From Candidatus Dormiibacterota bacterium (GTDB lineage: Bacteria; Chloroflexota; Dormibacteria; Dormibacterales; Dormibacteraceae): 45,351 nucleotides of DNA. A program made the translations under genes and the position numbers. Location: contig CATPBO010000087.1 in assembly GCA_955652835.1 (NCBI GenBank), forward strand, positions 1 through 45,351. Reading direction: 5' to 3'. Position 1 is the first letter of the stretch, and every line of letters starts with the position of its first letter. Shown in pieces: positions 1 to 7,697 of the stretch. The notes below the pieces were generated by a model. That model worked only from the letters and a program-made list of their open reading frames with translations. It did not search any database and was not told where the DNA came from.

Positions 1-144
1 CTGCGCACGATGGATTCCGGTGACCGTCCCGTCCTCTTGAAGACGGCGATGGGATCTGGCCATTCAGGGCCATCCGGCCGCTATGAGTCGTGGCGCGAAG
101 AGGCCTTCATCATGGCGTTCGTGCTCGAACAGATCGCGTCTTGA
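1..144 (+). CDS. C-terminal end of prolyl oligopeptidase / oligopeptidase B-like S9 peptidase (5' truncated)
   Basis: Frame 1 reads LRTMDSGDRPVLLKTAMGSGHSGPSGRYESWREEAFIMAFVLEQIAS*, matching the typical S9A C-terminus (K-GxGH-G-SGRYE...EAF..AF.L). Confidence 0.75.
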   Translation: MRTMDSGDRPVLLKTAMGSGHSGPSGRYESWREEAFIMAFVLEQIAS

Positions 145-169
145 CTTCGGACCAGATCGGCATTAGGCT
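141..169 (+). promoter_or_regulatory. Candidate sigma70-type promoter: TTGACT, 17-nt spacer, TAGGCT
   Basis: Hexamers at 141-146 and 164-169 upstream of the leader region of the ABC operon. Confidence 0.4.
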
Positions 170-222
170 AGGCCACGTTTTACACCCACCCGGGTGTGTC
201 TACGTTTGCTAGGGGTGTGTTA

Positions 223-288
223 ATGGGCGGCATGTTGAAGGAGAGCTTCGCCAACGAGGGCGGAGTCTGCCTTCTGACCGCACATTGA
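223..288 (+). CDS. Possible 21-aa leader peptide MGGMLKESFANEGGVCLLTAH
   Basis: ATG with AGGGG about 10 nt upstream; stop TGA 286-288; sits between a promoter candidate and an intrinsic terminator. Confidence 0.35.
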   Translation: MGGMLKESFANEGGVCLLTAH

Positions 289-338
289 GCCTCTTCAGGT
301 AATCACAATCTAGAAAGCAAAAACCAAGCATCGACAGA

Positions 339-380
339 GGACCGTGCGGTTGTTGGGCACCGCACGGTCCTTTTTTATTT
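339..380 (+). terminator. Intrinsic terminator / attenuator hairpin
   Basis: GGACCGTGCGG (339-349) pairs with CCGCACGGTCC (360-370), 11-bp perfect stem followed by TTTTTTATTT. Confidence 0.75.
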
Positions 381-410
381 GCCTCCCCGAAGTTCAGGAG
401 AGAAGAAGTG

Positions 411-1244
411 ATGTCGACGACAGCAATTGAGATCCACGGAATCCGCAAAGCCTTTCGGCGCCGAGAGCGCGAAAGCGGCGCGCCGTGGTGGCGGCGCGAC
501 TGGAAGGACAAGGTGGCTTTGCACGAGCTCGACCTTGTGGTCGAGGCGGGCGGCGTGACCGGCATCCTAGGGCCCAACGGCAGCGGCAAGTCGACGCTGA
601 TCCGGATCCTGGGAACGCTGCTCACGCCCGACTCTGGCACGGCGATGGTCTTCGGCTGGGACGTGGTAGCGCAACCGATGTCGGTGCGGCGCCACGTCAA
701 CCGGGTCTCGGTCGAGGCCGCCTTCTTCAAGGAGCTCAGCCCGTGGGAGAACATGCTCTACGCCGCGCGCCTCTACGGCCGCGGTGCCGCCGGCACGCGC
801 CAGCGCGTGATGGATATCCTGGACAAGCTGGGCCTGCCACTCGACACGGTCGACCAGCCGATGAAGCAGCTGTCGCGAGGGCAGCAGCAGAAGGTCGCCA
901 TCGCGCGCAGCTTTCTGACCGCTCCGTCGCTCCTGTTGATGGACGAGCCGACCACCGGACTCGATCCACGGTCCAAGAAAGAGGTCCAGGCGCTGCTGCA
1001 CATGCTCCGTGCGGAACGCGAGGTCACGGTCCTCCTCTGCACGCATGACATGGCCGAGGCCGCAGAGCTGTGCGACCGCGTGCTGATGATGGATGGAGGT
1101 CGCGTCCTGGCCGACGGAAGCCCGGCGGAGCTCTGCCGGCTGCACGCCAACGGAAAGCCTGACCCGACCCTCGAAGACGTCTTCATGCACCTGACCGGGA
1201 AGACATTCGAGGTTGCCGAGGAGAAGGAGGGAGAGGACCCATGA
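411..1244 (+). CDS. ABC-2 type exporter ATP-binding protein (DrrA/CcmA-like)
   Basis: Walker A GPNGSGKST, signature LSRGQQQKVAIARSF, Walker B LLLMDEPTTGLD; SD CAGGAGAG upstream. Confidence 0.95.
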   Translation: MSTTAIEIHGIRKAFRRRERESGAPWWRRDWKDKVALHELDLVVEAGGVTGILGPNGSGKSTLIRILGTLLTPDSGTAMVFGWDVVAQPMSVRRHVNRVSVEAAFFKELSPWENMLYAARLYGRGAAGTRQRVMDILDKLGLPLDTVDQPMKQLSRGQQQKVAIARSFLTAPSLLLMDEPTTGLDPRSKKEVQALLHMLRAEREVTVLLCTHDMAEAAELCDRVLMMDGGRVLADGSPAELCRLHANGKPDPTLEDVFMHLTGKTFEVAEEKEGEDP

Positions 1245-2077
1245 GCGTTGGGATAAAACACGTCGAGCTCAACGCGCTCTTCGGCTTCGCGGAGCGGCAG
1301 CTCCACGTCGTCAAGCGCTACTGGCTCTGGGAGGTCGTCTGGCTTTTCTACAGCCTGGTCAGCGTGCTGTCGATCGGCTTCCTGGCGTCCGGCCTCGGCT
1401 CGCTTGGCGCCGCGACCGGCACGTTCGACCTGCACAAGGCGCAGCTGTACCTGCTCATCGGCGCCCTGCTCTGGGGCTACCTGTCGCTCGTCTTCATGGA
1501 GGCGGCATATGCCATTGCGTGGGAGAGATGGGAGGGCACGATCGAGTACACCTTTATGGCGCCGGTGCGGCGGGTCACGCACCTGTTCGGCATCTGCCTG
1601 TTCGCCATCGGCTACGGCCTCGTGCGCACGTTCGTCGTGTTGCTCGTCGCCGTATTCATGTTCAACCTGGACTTCTCCCACGCGGACATTCCCGCCGCGC
1701 TCGCGGTCCTCGCGGCCTCGACGGTTCCGCTGATCGGGCTGAGCATCCTCACCTCGGTTCTGCCGCTTCTGTCTCCTCAGAAGGGCGAGCAGATGTCGGT
1801 CGCTTTGCAGGGTTTCCTTCTTCTCGTCTCAGGGGTGTACTACCCGCTCAGCGTGCTGCCGGTGCCCATGCAGATTGCGGGGGCAGCAAGCCCGCTCACC
1901 TACGCGCTGTCGGGCATTCGCGGGAGCATGCTCGAAGGGACCGCGCTTCCTGACCAGCTGCCGACGATAGGCATCCTGCTGGGCATGGGCGCGGTGATGA
2001 TCCCGGCCAGCATCCTTGTCTTCAGCTGGGCTGAAAACCGCGCCAAGAGGCTTGGTCTGTTGAAGCGAAGCGGGTAA
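1241..2077 (+). CDS. ABC-2 type transporter permease
   Basis: Multi-TM hydrophobic protein, ATGA overlap with the ATPase gene. Confidence 0.9.
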   Translation: MSVGIKHVELNALFGFAERQLHVVKRYWLWEVVWLFYSLVSVLSIGFLASGLGSLGAATGTFDLHKAQLYLLIGALLWGYLSLVFMEAAYAIAWERWEGTIEYTFMAPVRRVTHLFGICLFAIGYGLVRTFVVLLVAVFMFNLDFSHADIPAALAVLAASTVPLIGLSILTSVLPLLSPQKGEQMSVALQGFLLLVSGVYYPLSVLPVPMQIAGAASPLTYALSGIRGSMLEGTALPDQLPTIGILLGMGAVMIPASILVFSWAENRAKRLGLLKRSG

Positions 2078-2180
2078 AGAAAACCACCCGAGGCCCATTT
2101 AGGCGTCCCGACAGAATCCAAACTAATGTTCGGGACTATCAAGTTTTGACGCACTATCTGGGGCGTCAAAAACGACAGGA

Positions 2181-2239
2181 CACAACATGTCGTGGTGGAG
2201 CCCCTTGGGTACCCGAAAGCGTCCGCTACATGTTGTGGT
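2181..2239 (+). promoter_or_regulatory. Paired operator-like elements around ACATGT
   Basis: CACAACATGT (2181-2190) is the exact reverse complement of ACATGTTGTG (2228-2237); also a near direct repeat ACATGTYGTGGT with 43-nt spacing, just upstream of a -35. Confidence 0.4.
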
Positions 2240-2246
2240 AAGGGTA

Positions 2247-2275
2247 TTGACAGGCTCAGTGTGCACGGTTACGGT
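2247..2275 (+). promoter_or_regulatory. Candidate dcw operon promoter: TTGACA, 17-nt spacer, TACGGT
   Basis: Consensus -35 at 2247-2252, -10-like at 2270-2275, upstream of mraZ. Confidence 0.6.
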
Positions 2276-2288
2276 TTGCGGCGAATCG

Positions 2289-2313
2289 CGGTGATCAGTG
2301 GGGAGAAGTGGTG
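2289..2313 (+). promoter_or_regulatory. Candidate MraZ operator (5-nt boxes with 5-nt spacers)
   Basis: CGGTG-ATCAG-TGGGG-AGAAG-TGGTG, 10-nt period, downstream of the promoter; known MraZ sites are TGGGN repeats with 5-nt spacers. Confidence 0.5.
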
Positions 2314-2544
2314 AGTCAAAGCAACGCTGCAGCATACGTCGCACCCTACGTCCAAGTACAGCACGCCATACATCTCCTCTACGCCACTTCTCCCCACAAC
2401 CGCGATGGGCACCCCGTGCCGGCCAACCACCGCTTCGACAAGGACGGCAATCGGCTGCCGCTCGAGCTCCACGGCTGCGGCTGCGGCCTCTGCGCGCGCA
2501 GGCAGCTTGACCGTCGCCATTTCTGGGTCCGCGAGGCCCGATGA
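2308..2544 (+). CDS. Small Cys-rich protein (about 78 aa) preceding mraZ
   Basis: GTG start (2308 or 2311); C-terminal NHRFDKDGNRLPLELHGCGCGLCARRQLDRRHFWVREAR; high GC3 in this frame; stop TGA directly abuts mraZ GTG. Confidence 0.65.
   Translation: MVSQSNAAAYVAPYVQVQHAIHLLYATSPHNRDGHPVPANHRFDKDGNRLPLELHGCGCGLCARRQLDRRHFWVREAR
2384..2397 (-). promoter_or_regulatory. Inverted second copy of the candidate MraZ box GTGGGGAGAAGTGG
   Basis: CCACTTCTCCCCAC is the perfect reverse complement of 2298-2311. Confidence 0.45.
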
Positions 2545-2976
2545 GTGTTCACTGGAGCGCATCGGGTGAGAGTGGACGACAAAGGCAGGCTGGCTATCCC
2601 AGCCGCCTTTCGCAAGCAGCTTCCCGAGGGGAGCTTCGTCTCGGTCAGCCAGGACGAGGTCCTGGCGATCTATCCGCCCGACCTCTGGGCCGCCCTGGCC
2701 CAGGAGCTGCGCAGCCCATTGCCTGGACCGGACCAGCGTGCTTTGGCCCGGACGCTCTATCCGATGTCGGACAGCTTCGAGCCGGATGGACAGGGTCGGA
2801 TCAGCCTGCAGCCGGAACAGCGCCGGCTGGCGGGGATCGAATCCCCCTCGACGGTGGTGGTGATCGGCGCCGGGTCGCGGGTGGAAATCTGGCCCGAGGG
2901 CCGATGGGACAGCTACACCGCCGACGCGCAAGGGCGCTTTACCGAATTCGCTGACAGGGTGATCTCAGGGCACTGA
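2545..2976 (+). CDS. mraZ: Transcriptional regulator MraZ
   Basis: MFTGAHRVRVDDKGRLAIPAAFRKQL and second DGQGR motif; two DxxxR SpoVT/AbrB-like repeats; head of dcw cluster. Confidence 0.95.
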   Translation: MFTGAHRVRVDDKGRLAIPAAFRKQLPEGSFVSVSQDEVLAIYPPDLWAALAQELRSPLPGPDQRALARTLYPMSDSFEPDGQGRISLQPEQRRLAGIESPSTVVVIGAGSRVEIWPEGRWDSYTADAQGRFTEFADRVISGH

Positions 2977-3896
2977 GTCCGCACCAACCCGCACTTTTAC
3001 AAGAGGTAATAGAGCTGCTCCAGCCCCGAGTCGGGGCGGTCGCGGTCGACTGCACCCTCGGGCAGGCGGGCCATGCCCGCCAAATTCTTGAACGAATCAC
3101 ACCCGGAGGCCGGCTGCTCGGGATCGACCGCGATCCCTCCGCAGTCGAGGCTGCACGGGTGGCCCTGGCCCAGTTCGGGTCCTCGGTGGTACTTGCAAAC
3201 GGACGCTTTTCCGAGCTCGGCTCGATCAGCGCCGACAATGGCTTTCTAACGGCCGACCTGATCCTCTTCGACTTCGGTCTTTCCAGCAACCAGATCGACG
3301 CGCCTGAGCGTGGCTTCAGCTTCCAGAGCGATGGCCCGCTCGACATGAGAATGGATCCAGCCGCAGATCTAACCGCGGCGAAGATCGTAAACGAGTCGGA
3401 TGCCCGCGAGATCGAGCGCATCCTCCGGGAGTACGGCGAAGAGCGTTGGGCTCGCCGGATCGCGCAGTTCATAGTGGCGCGGCGCCCGCTGCGCACCACG
3501 CGCGATCTGGCCCAGGCAGTCGAGGCCGCCATTCCCCGTAAGGCATGGCCTCGCGACATCAACGTTTCAACGAGGACGTTTCAGGGTCTTCGCATAGCCG
3601 TCAACGACGAGCTGGGCGAGATCGAAGAAGGATTGCGAGCAGCTCTTTTGATTCTTAAGCCCGGTGGTCGTATGGCGACGATCAGCTTCCACTCCCTGGA
3701 AGACCGCTTGGTCAAGTCATTCTTCAACGTCGAGTCCAAAGACTGCATCTGCCCACCCCAGCAGCCAGTCTGCACCTGCGGCCACCGGGCATCCCTCCGC
3801 ATCGTCACCCGCCGACCTGTGCGGCCTTCCGAAGAAGAGGTCGCGGTCAACCCGAGAGCGCGCTCGGCCCGCCTGCGGGTGGCGGAAAAGATCTGA
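2973..3896 (+). CDS. rsmH: 16S rRNA (cytosine1402-N4)-methyltransferase RsmH, apparent CTG start
   Basis: SPHQPALLQEVIELLQPRVGAVAVDCTLGQAGHARQILERITPGGRLLGIDRDPSAV upstream of the listed ORF start; GGRMATISFHSLEDRLVKSFF. Confidence 0.92.
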   Translation: MSPHQPALLQEVIELLQPRVGAVAVDCTLGQAGHARQILERITPGGRLLGIDRDPSAVEAARVALAQFGSSVVLANGRFSELGSISADNGFLTADLILFDFGLSSNQIDAPERGFSFQSDGPLDMRMDPAADLTAAKIVNESDAREIERILREYGEERWARRIAQFIVARRPLRTTRDLAQAVEAAIPRKAWPRDINVSTRTFQGLRIAVNDELGEIEEGLRAALLILKPGGRMATISFHSLEDRLVKSFFNVESKDCICPPQQPVCTCGHRASLRIVTRRPVRPSEEEVAVNPRARSARLRVAEKI

Positions 3897-3906
3897 CTCC
3901 ACAAGT

Positions 3907-3940
3907 CCTGGTGGTCGGCCTAACCCCTCCGGCCACCAGG
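3907..3940. repeat. Hairpin CCTGGTGGTCGG / CCGGCCACCAGG
   Basis: 12-bp stem with one G-U pair, between rsmH and ftsL-like gene; no T-tract. Confidence 0.6.
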
Positions 3941-3966
3941 CATAAACCCAAGGTGAGGCAATAGCC

Positions 3967-3989
3967 CCCTCTCCCCACCGGGGAGAGGG
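3967..3989. repeat. Hairpin CCCTCTCCCC-ACC-GGGGAGAGGG (REP-like)
   Basis: 10-bp perfect stem with 3-nt loop, followed by GCGGGGTGAGGGGC; resembles common intergenic REP-like palindromes. Confidence 0.6.
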
Positions 3990-4158
3990 ATGCGGGGTGA
4001 GGGGCTTAAGCCCGCAACAACCGCCAGAGCCAACGTCCAAGCAACACATGAGGCACACGTTTTGACATCGACCCGAATATTGGCGCGACGTCGCCTGAGC
4101 ACTGCAGGCGCGCGGCACGCCCCCGCTCCGCGGCGGAGGCGGCGCACTCGCGGCTTCA

Positions 4159-4586
4159 TGCAGGTGGCGAGCTCAACCGTGGCCGAACGGCTGCGGCTGA
4201 ACTCGTTTGGTCACGCCTACCTGGGCGTCGGCGCGGTGCTGATCGCGGTGCTGTTCTACCTGGCGCTCGCCGCGCAGATCACGCAGAACTCCTACGACAT
4301 CACCCGCCTCCAGGACCAGCAGCGCCTGCTCATAGCTGAGCAGGATCAGCTTCGCTACCAGGAGGTCACGCTGCACGCTCCGGCCCAGGTTCAGCAGCAG
4401 GCCGCGCAGAGCGGCATGCAGCGAGTAGTCCCTTCGGGTTACGTGACGGGTCAGCCCGTGGCCATCGACCTGACCGCGCCCGTCGGCGCCACCGCCAACG
4501 ACAGCACCCCGCTGTGGGCGCGGGCACTGGCGGCGGTGGTCAACACGGTCGGCGTCACGCGCGACGTCCTGGCGGCTTCGAGGTAG
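4159..4586 (+). CDS. ftsL: FtsL-like cell division protein (septum formation initiator-like)
   Basis: Single TM then coiled-coil (ITQNSYDITRLQDQQRLLIAEQDQL), position between rsmH and ftsI; start codon uncertain (could lie upstream). Confidence 0.7.
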
Positions 4587-6343
4587 TGTCGGTCGGGGTC
4601 CGCAGAAGGGCCCCGCGCTTGGAGCGCATTGGCTCTACGCGCCTGCGCATCTTCGCGATGCTCCTGGTGGCGCTCGTGCTCGCGGGGATGGTGTGGTCGC
4701 GCCTCGCCTACTGGCAGGTTGCACGCCACGGACAGCTGGCTATTCAGGCGCAGGCCCAGTACCGCGAGCTCGTCAACCTGCCCGCCATCCGCGGCGCGAT
4801 CTTCGACCGAAACCTGACGCAGCTGGTCGTCAACACCACGGTCTACTCGGCCTTCGTCTCGCCGGACCAGGTGCCGGCAGCCTGGCGCGACCGCGTTGCG
4901 ACCGCCCTGGTCTCCATCGTCGGCGCCGACCACGCAAAGGTCATGAACATCCTCGGCTCAACTTCCAAGTTCGCGTACATCGCCCGGCGCTTCCCCAAGG
5001 ACAAGGCCGACCAGCTGCGGGCGCTGAAGCTGCCCGGGGTGGGGCTCGAGGAGGACACCCAGCGGTCGTACCTGCCCGGGATCGCCTCCGGCACGACGCT
5101 GGCGGCGAACCTGCTCGGTTTTGTCAACTACAACGGCGACGGCCAGTACGGTCTCGAGGCTTATTACCAGAAGACGCTCGCCGGCACGCCGGGATACATC
5201 TCGAGCTACCGCGACCTGGCCAACCGCGAGATTGTGCTCGGCACGCACACGCACCAGGCCCCGGTCAACGGGTCCGACATCGTCCTCTCCCTCGACGCCA
5301 ACGTCCAGTACGCGGCCGAGCAGGCGCTCGCGGACGGCGTGAAGAAGGACAACGCGGAGAGCGGCAGCGTGCTGATCATGGACCCGACGACCGGTGGCAT
5401 CGTCGCCTGGGCGGACTACCCGAGCTACAACGCGAACGACTTCGCGCACACGGACACAGCGATGTTCAAGGACAACGTATCGAGCTATGTCTACGAGCCC
5501 GGGTCGGTGATGAAGGTCGTCACGTTGGGGGGGGCCATCAACTCGGGCGCGATCACGCCGGACACCGTGATCAACGACCCGGGTTACCTGTCAGTCGGCG
5601 GCTTCCGGATTTCAGACTGGGACCACCGCAACCACGGCAACATCAACTACACGTATGTCCTCCAGCATTCGCTCAATGTAGGCGCGATGAAAGCGATGCA
5701 GGCGGAGGGACACGATGCCTTCTACAGCTACCTGCAGGCCTTCGGCCTGACGAAGGCGAGCGGAATCGACGTCGCCGGCGAAACCACCGTACCCCCGCCT
5801 TCAGCTGCACAGATGGCCGATGCCCAGTACGCGACGAGCTCGTTCGGCCAGGGCATCGACGTCAACATGGTTCAGATGCTGGCGGCGATCAACGTCGTCG
5901 CCAACGGCGGCAAATACGCACCGCCGCATGTCGTGGAGCGAGTCGGCTCGAGGATCAACCCGCTGCTGCTCCAGCCTCAGCGGCAGGTGATCACGCCTGA
6001 CGCGGTCGCCAAGATGACCGGGATGATGGAGGCCGTGGTGCAGCACGGCTCCGGCTACACGACGCGGGTGAAGGGCTTCGAGCTCGACCAGGCCGGCAAG
6101 ACCGGCACGTCGCAGATTCCGGTCAACGGCCAGTACACCCTGGACGTCTGGTCTTCGTTCGTCGGCTTCCTGCCGGCGTCGCACCCGCGGTTCACAATGC
6201 TGGTCGTCATCCGCAAGCCGCACGCTGCTGGAAGCGACCGCGACTGGACGCTGAACGACGGTTACATCACCGCCGGCCCGGTCTGGCAGAAGATCGCCCA
6301 GGCCGTGGCCGTCGACTGGCACATAACACCAGGCGCGCACTAA
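4586..6343 (+). CDS. ftsI: Peptidoglycan transpeptidase FtsI / class B PBP
   Basis: RGAIFDRN, SYVYEPGSVMKVVT (SxxK), KTGTSQ; GTG start overlapping the TAG of ftsL (TAGTG). Confidence 0.93.
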   Translation: MSVGVRRRAPRLERIGSTRLRIFAMLLVALVLAGMVWSRLAYWQVARHGQLAIQAQAQYRELVNLPAIRGAIFDRNLTQLVVNTTVYSAFVSPDQVPAAWRDRVATALVSIVGADHAKVMNILGSTSKFAYIARRFPKDKADQLRALKLPGVGLEEDTQRSYLPGIASGTTLAANLLGFVNYNGDGQYGLEAYYQKTLAGTPGYISSYRDLANREIVLGTHTHQAPVNGSDIVLSLDANVQYAAEQALADGVKKDNAESGSVLIMDPTTGGIVAWADYPSYNANDFAHTDTAMFKDNVSSYVYEPGSVMKVVTLGGAINSGAITPDTVINDPGYLSVGGFRISDWDHRNHGNINYTYVLQHSLNVGAMKAMQAEGHDAFYSYLQAFGLTKASGIDVAGETTVPPPSAAQMADAQYATSSFGQGIDVNMVQMLAAINVVANGGKYAPPHVVERVGSRINPLLLQPQRQVITPDAVAKMTGMMEAVVQHGSGYTTRVKGFELDQAGKTGTSQIPVNGQYTLDVWSSFVGFLPASHPRFTMLVVIRKPHAAGSDRDWTLNDGYITAGPVWQKIAQAVAVDWHITPGAH

Positions 6344-6359
6344 CCGTTCTCATATACGC

Positions 6360-7697
6360 ATGAAGTTGTCTCTCCTCGAGATCCTCGAGGCGACCGGGGG
6401 CGGCGAGGTCGGCGGCACCCAGGTCGGTAACACCTTCTCGACCTTTCACACAGATTCACGCGAGGTCGTCCAGGGCGGCGTGTTCTTCGCCCTGCGCGGC
6501 GCGGAGATGGACGGACACCGGTTTGTCGCCGACGCAATCAAGCGCGGAGCGACCGCAGTCGTTGTCGACCGTCGCGTCAACGTTCCGACCGGGATCGCCG
6601 CGGTTCGCGTAACAGACACATGGGAGGCCCTGTACGCGCTTGCGTCTCACACGCTCGAGCGCGTCGGTCCCCTCGTGGTGGCCGTGACCGGGAGCAACGG
6701 AAAGACCTCGACCAAGGAGATGGTCGCCGCGATCCTCGCCAGGCGTTTCAACGTCATGCGCACGGTCGGCAACCTCAACACCGAGACCGGTGTTCCGCTC
6801 ACCATGCTGGCCCTGGAGCCGCACCACACTGCCCTCGTCCTCGAGATGGGCATGCAGCGTCCGGGTGACATTGCGCGACTTGTTGGGCTGGCCAAGCCAT
6901 CCGTCGGAGTGATCACGAACATCGGGACCGTCCACATGGAGTTCTTCCAGTCGCGCGAGGAGCTTGCGCGCGCGAAGGGAGAGCTGGTCGCGGGGCTCTC
7001 CGAACAGTCGATTGCCGTGCTCAACGCGGAAGATCAGTTCTATCCGCTGCTTGTAGCAATGACCGAGGCGCGGGTCATGAGCTTCGGCTTGGCGAAAGGG
7101 GATTTCCGGGCCGAGGGTTATCGCGCGCTCACCGGCGGTGGCTCGCAGTTTTCAGTCCGGGGAGTCGAAGTCCGCTTGCCGCTCGAGGGCCGGCATCAGG
7201 CGCTGAATGCCGTCGCGGCCCTGGCGGTCGGGGCATCAGAGGGCGTGCCGCTCGACCAGGGAGCCGAGGCGCTCGAGCAGGTCGCGGTCGACCACCGCCT
7301 CCAGGAGTTGCCAATCGCGGGCGGTTACTCGATCGTCGACGACGCCTACAACGCAAGCCCGGAATCCATGATCGCGGCCTTCGAAGCGCTGGCCGAGAGT
7401 CCTCGGCGAGGTCGCCTGCTCGCGGTTCTGGGGCAGATGGGCGAGCTTGGCGCCCTGTCCGAAGAATCGCACCGGCGGGTGGGCCGCCGTGCCGCCGAGG
7501 TCTTCGACGCCGTGTGCGTCGTCGACGGCGACCTTGCGCAGATCATGGCCGAATCCGCCGGCGCGGAGCTCGTCACCGACAAGCGCGCGGCGGTGGATTG
7601 GGTGCGCCGCAACGCGCGCGAAGGCGACCGAGTCCTGATCAAGGGATCGCACGGCGTCCGTCTTGACGAGGTGGTCAGGGAGCTGACGCAGGCTTGA
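6360..7697 (+). CDS. murF: UDP-N-acetylmuramoyl-tripeptide--D-alanyl-D-alanine ligase
   Basis: VTGSNGKTSTKEM, NTETGVPLT, DDAYNASPESM. Confidence 0.96.
   Translation: MKLSLLEILEATGGGEVGGTQVGNTFSTFHTDSREVVQGGVFFALRGAEMDGHRFVADAIKRGATAVVVDRRVNVPTGIAAVRVTDTWEALYALASHTLERVGPLVVAVTGSNGKTSTKEMVAAILARRFNVMRTVGNLNTETGVPLTMLALEPHHTALVLEMGMQRPGDIARLVGLAKPSVGVITNIGTVHMEFFQSREELARAKGELVAGLSEQSIAVLNAEDQFYPLLVAMTEARVMSFGLAKGDFRAEGYRALTGGGSQFSVRGVEVRLPLEGRHQALNAVAALAVGASEGVPLDQGAEALEQVAVDHRLQELPIAGGYSIVDDAYNASPESMIAAFEALAESPRRGRLLAVLGQMGELGALSEESHRRVGRRAAEVFDAVCVVDGDLAQIMAESAGAELVTDKRAAVDWVRRNAREGDRVLIKGSHGVRLDEVVRELTQA

Noticed and set aside
223-288. 21-aa peptide as a RiPP/lanthipeptide precursor
   Set aside because: Only one Cys, no double-Gly cleavage site in a suitable position, and no modification enzyme nearby; an attenuator leader fits better
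209-754. Long antisense ORFs throughout (e.g. 209..754, 773..1681, 17346..18341, 24117..25022, 42595..43992)
   Set aside because: Shadow ORFs of high-GC coding sequence opposite well-recognised genes; low-complexity Arg/Ala/His/Asp-rich translations and no recognisable motifs
2379-2615. Antisense ORF 2379..2615 opposite the small pre-mraZ ORF
   Set aside because: Codon-position GC pattern favours the + frame, and this ORF runs across the mraZ start
3990-4158. Extended ftsL start at 3990
   Set aside because: The extra N-terminus overlaps the REP-like palindrome and is Arg-rich; the start at 4159 (or an intermediate TTG) is more plausible
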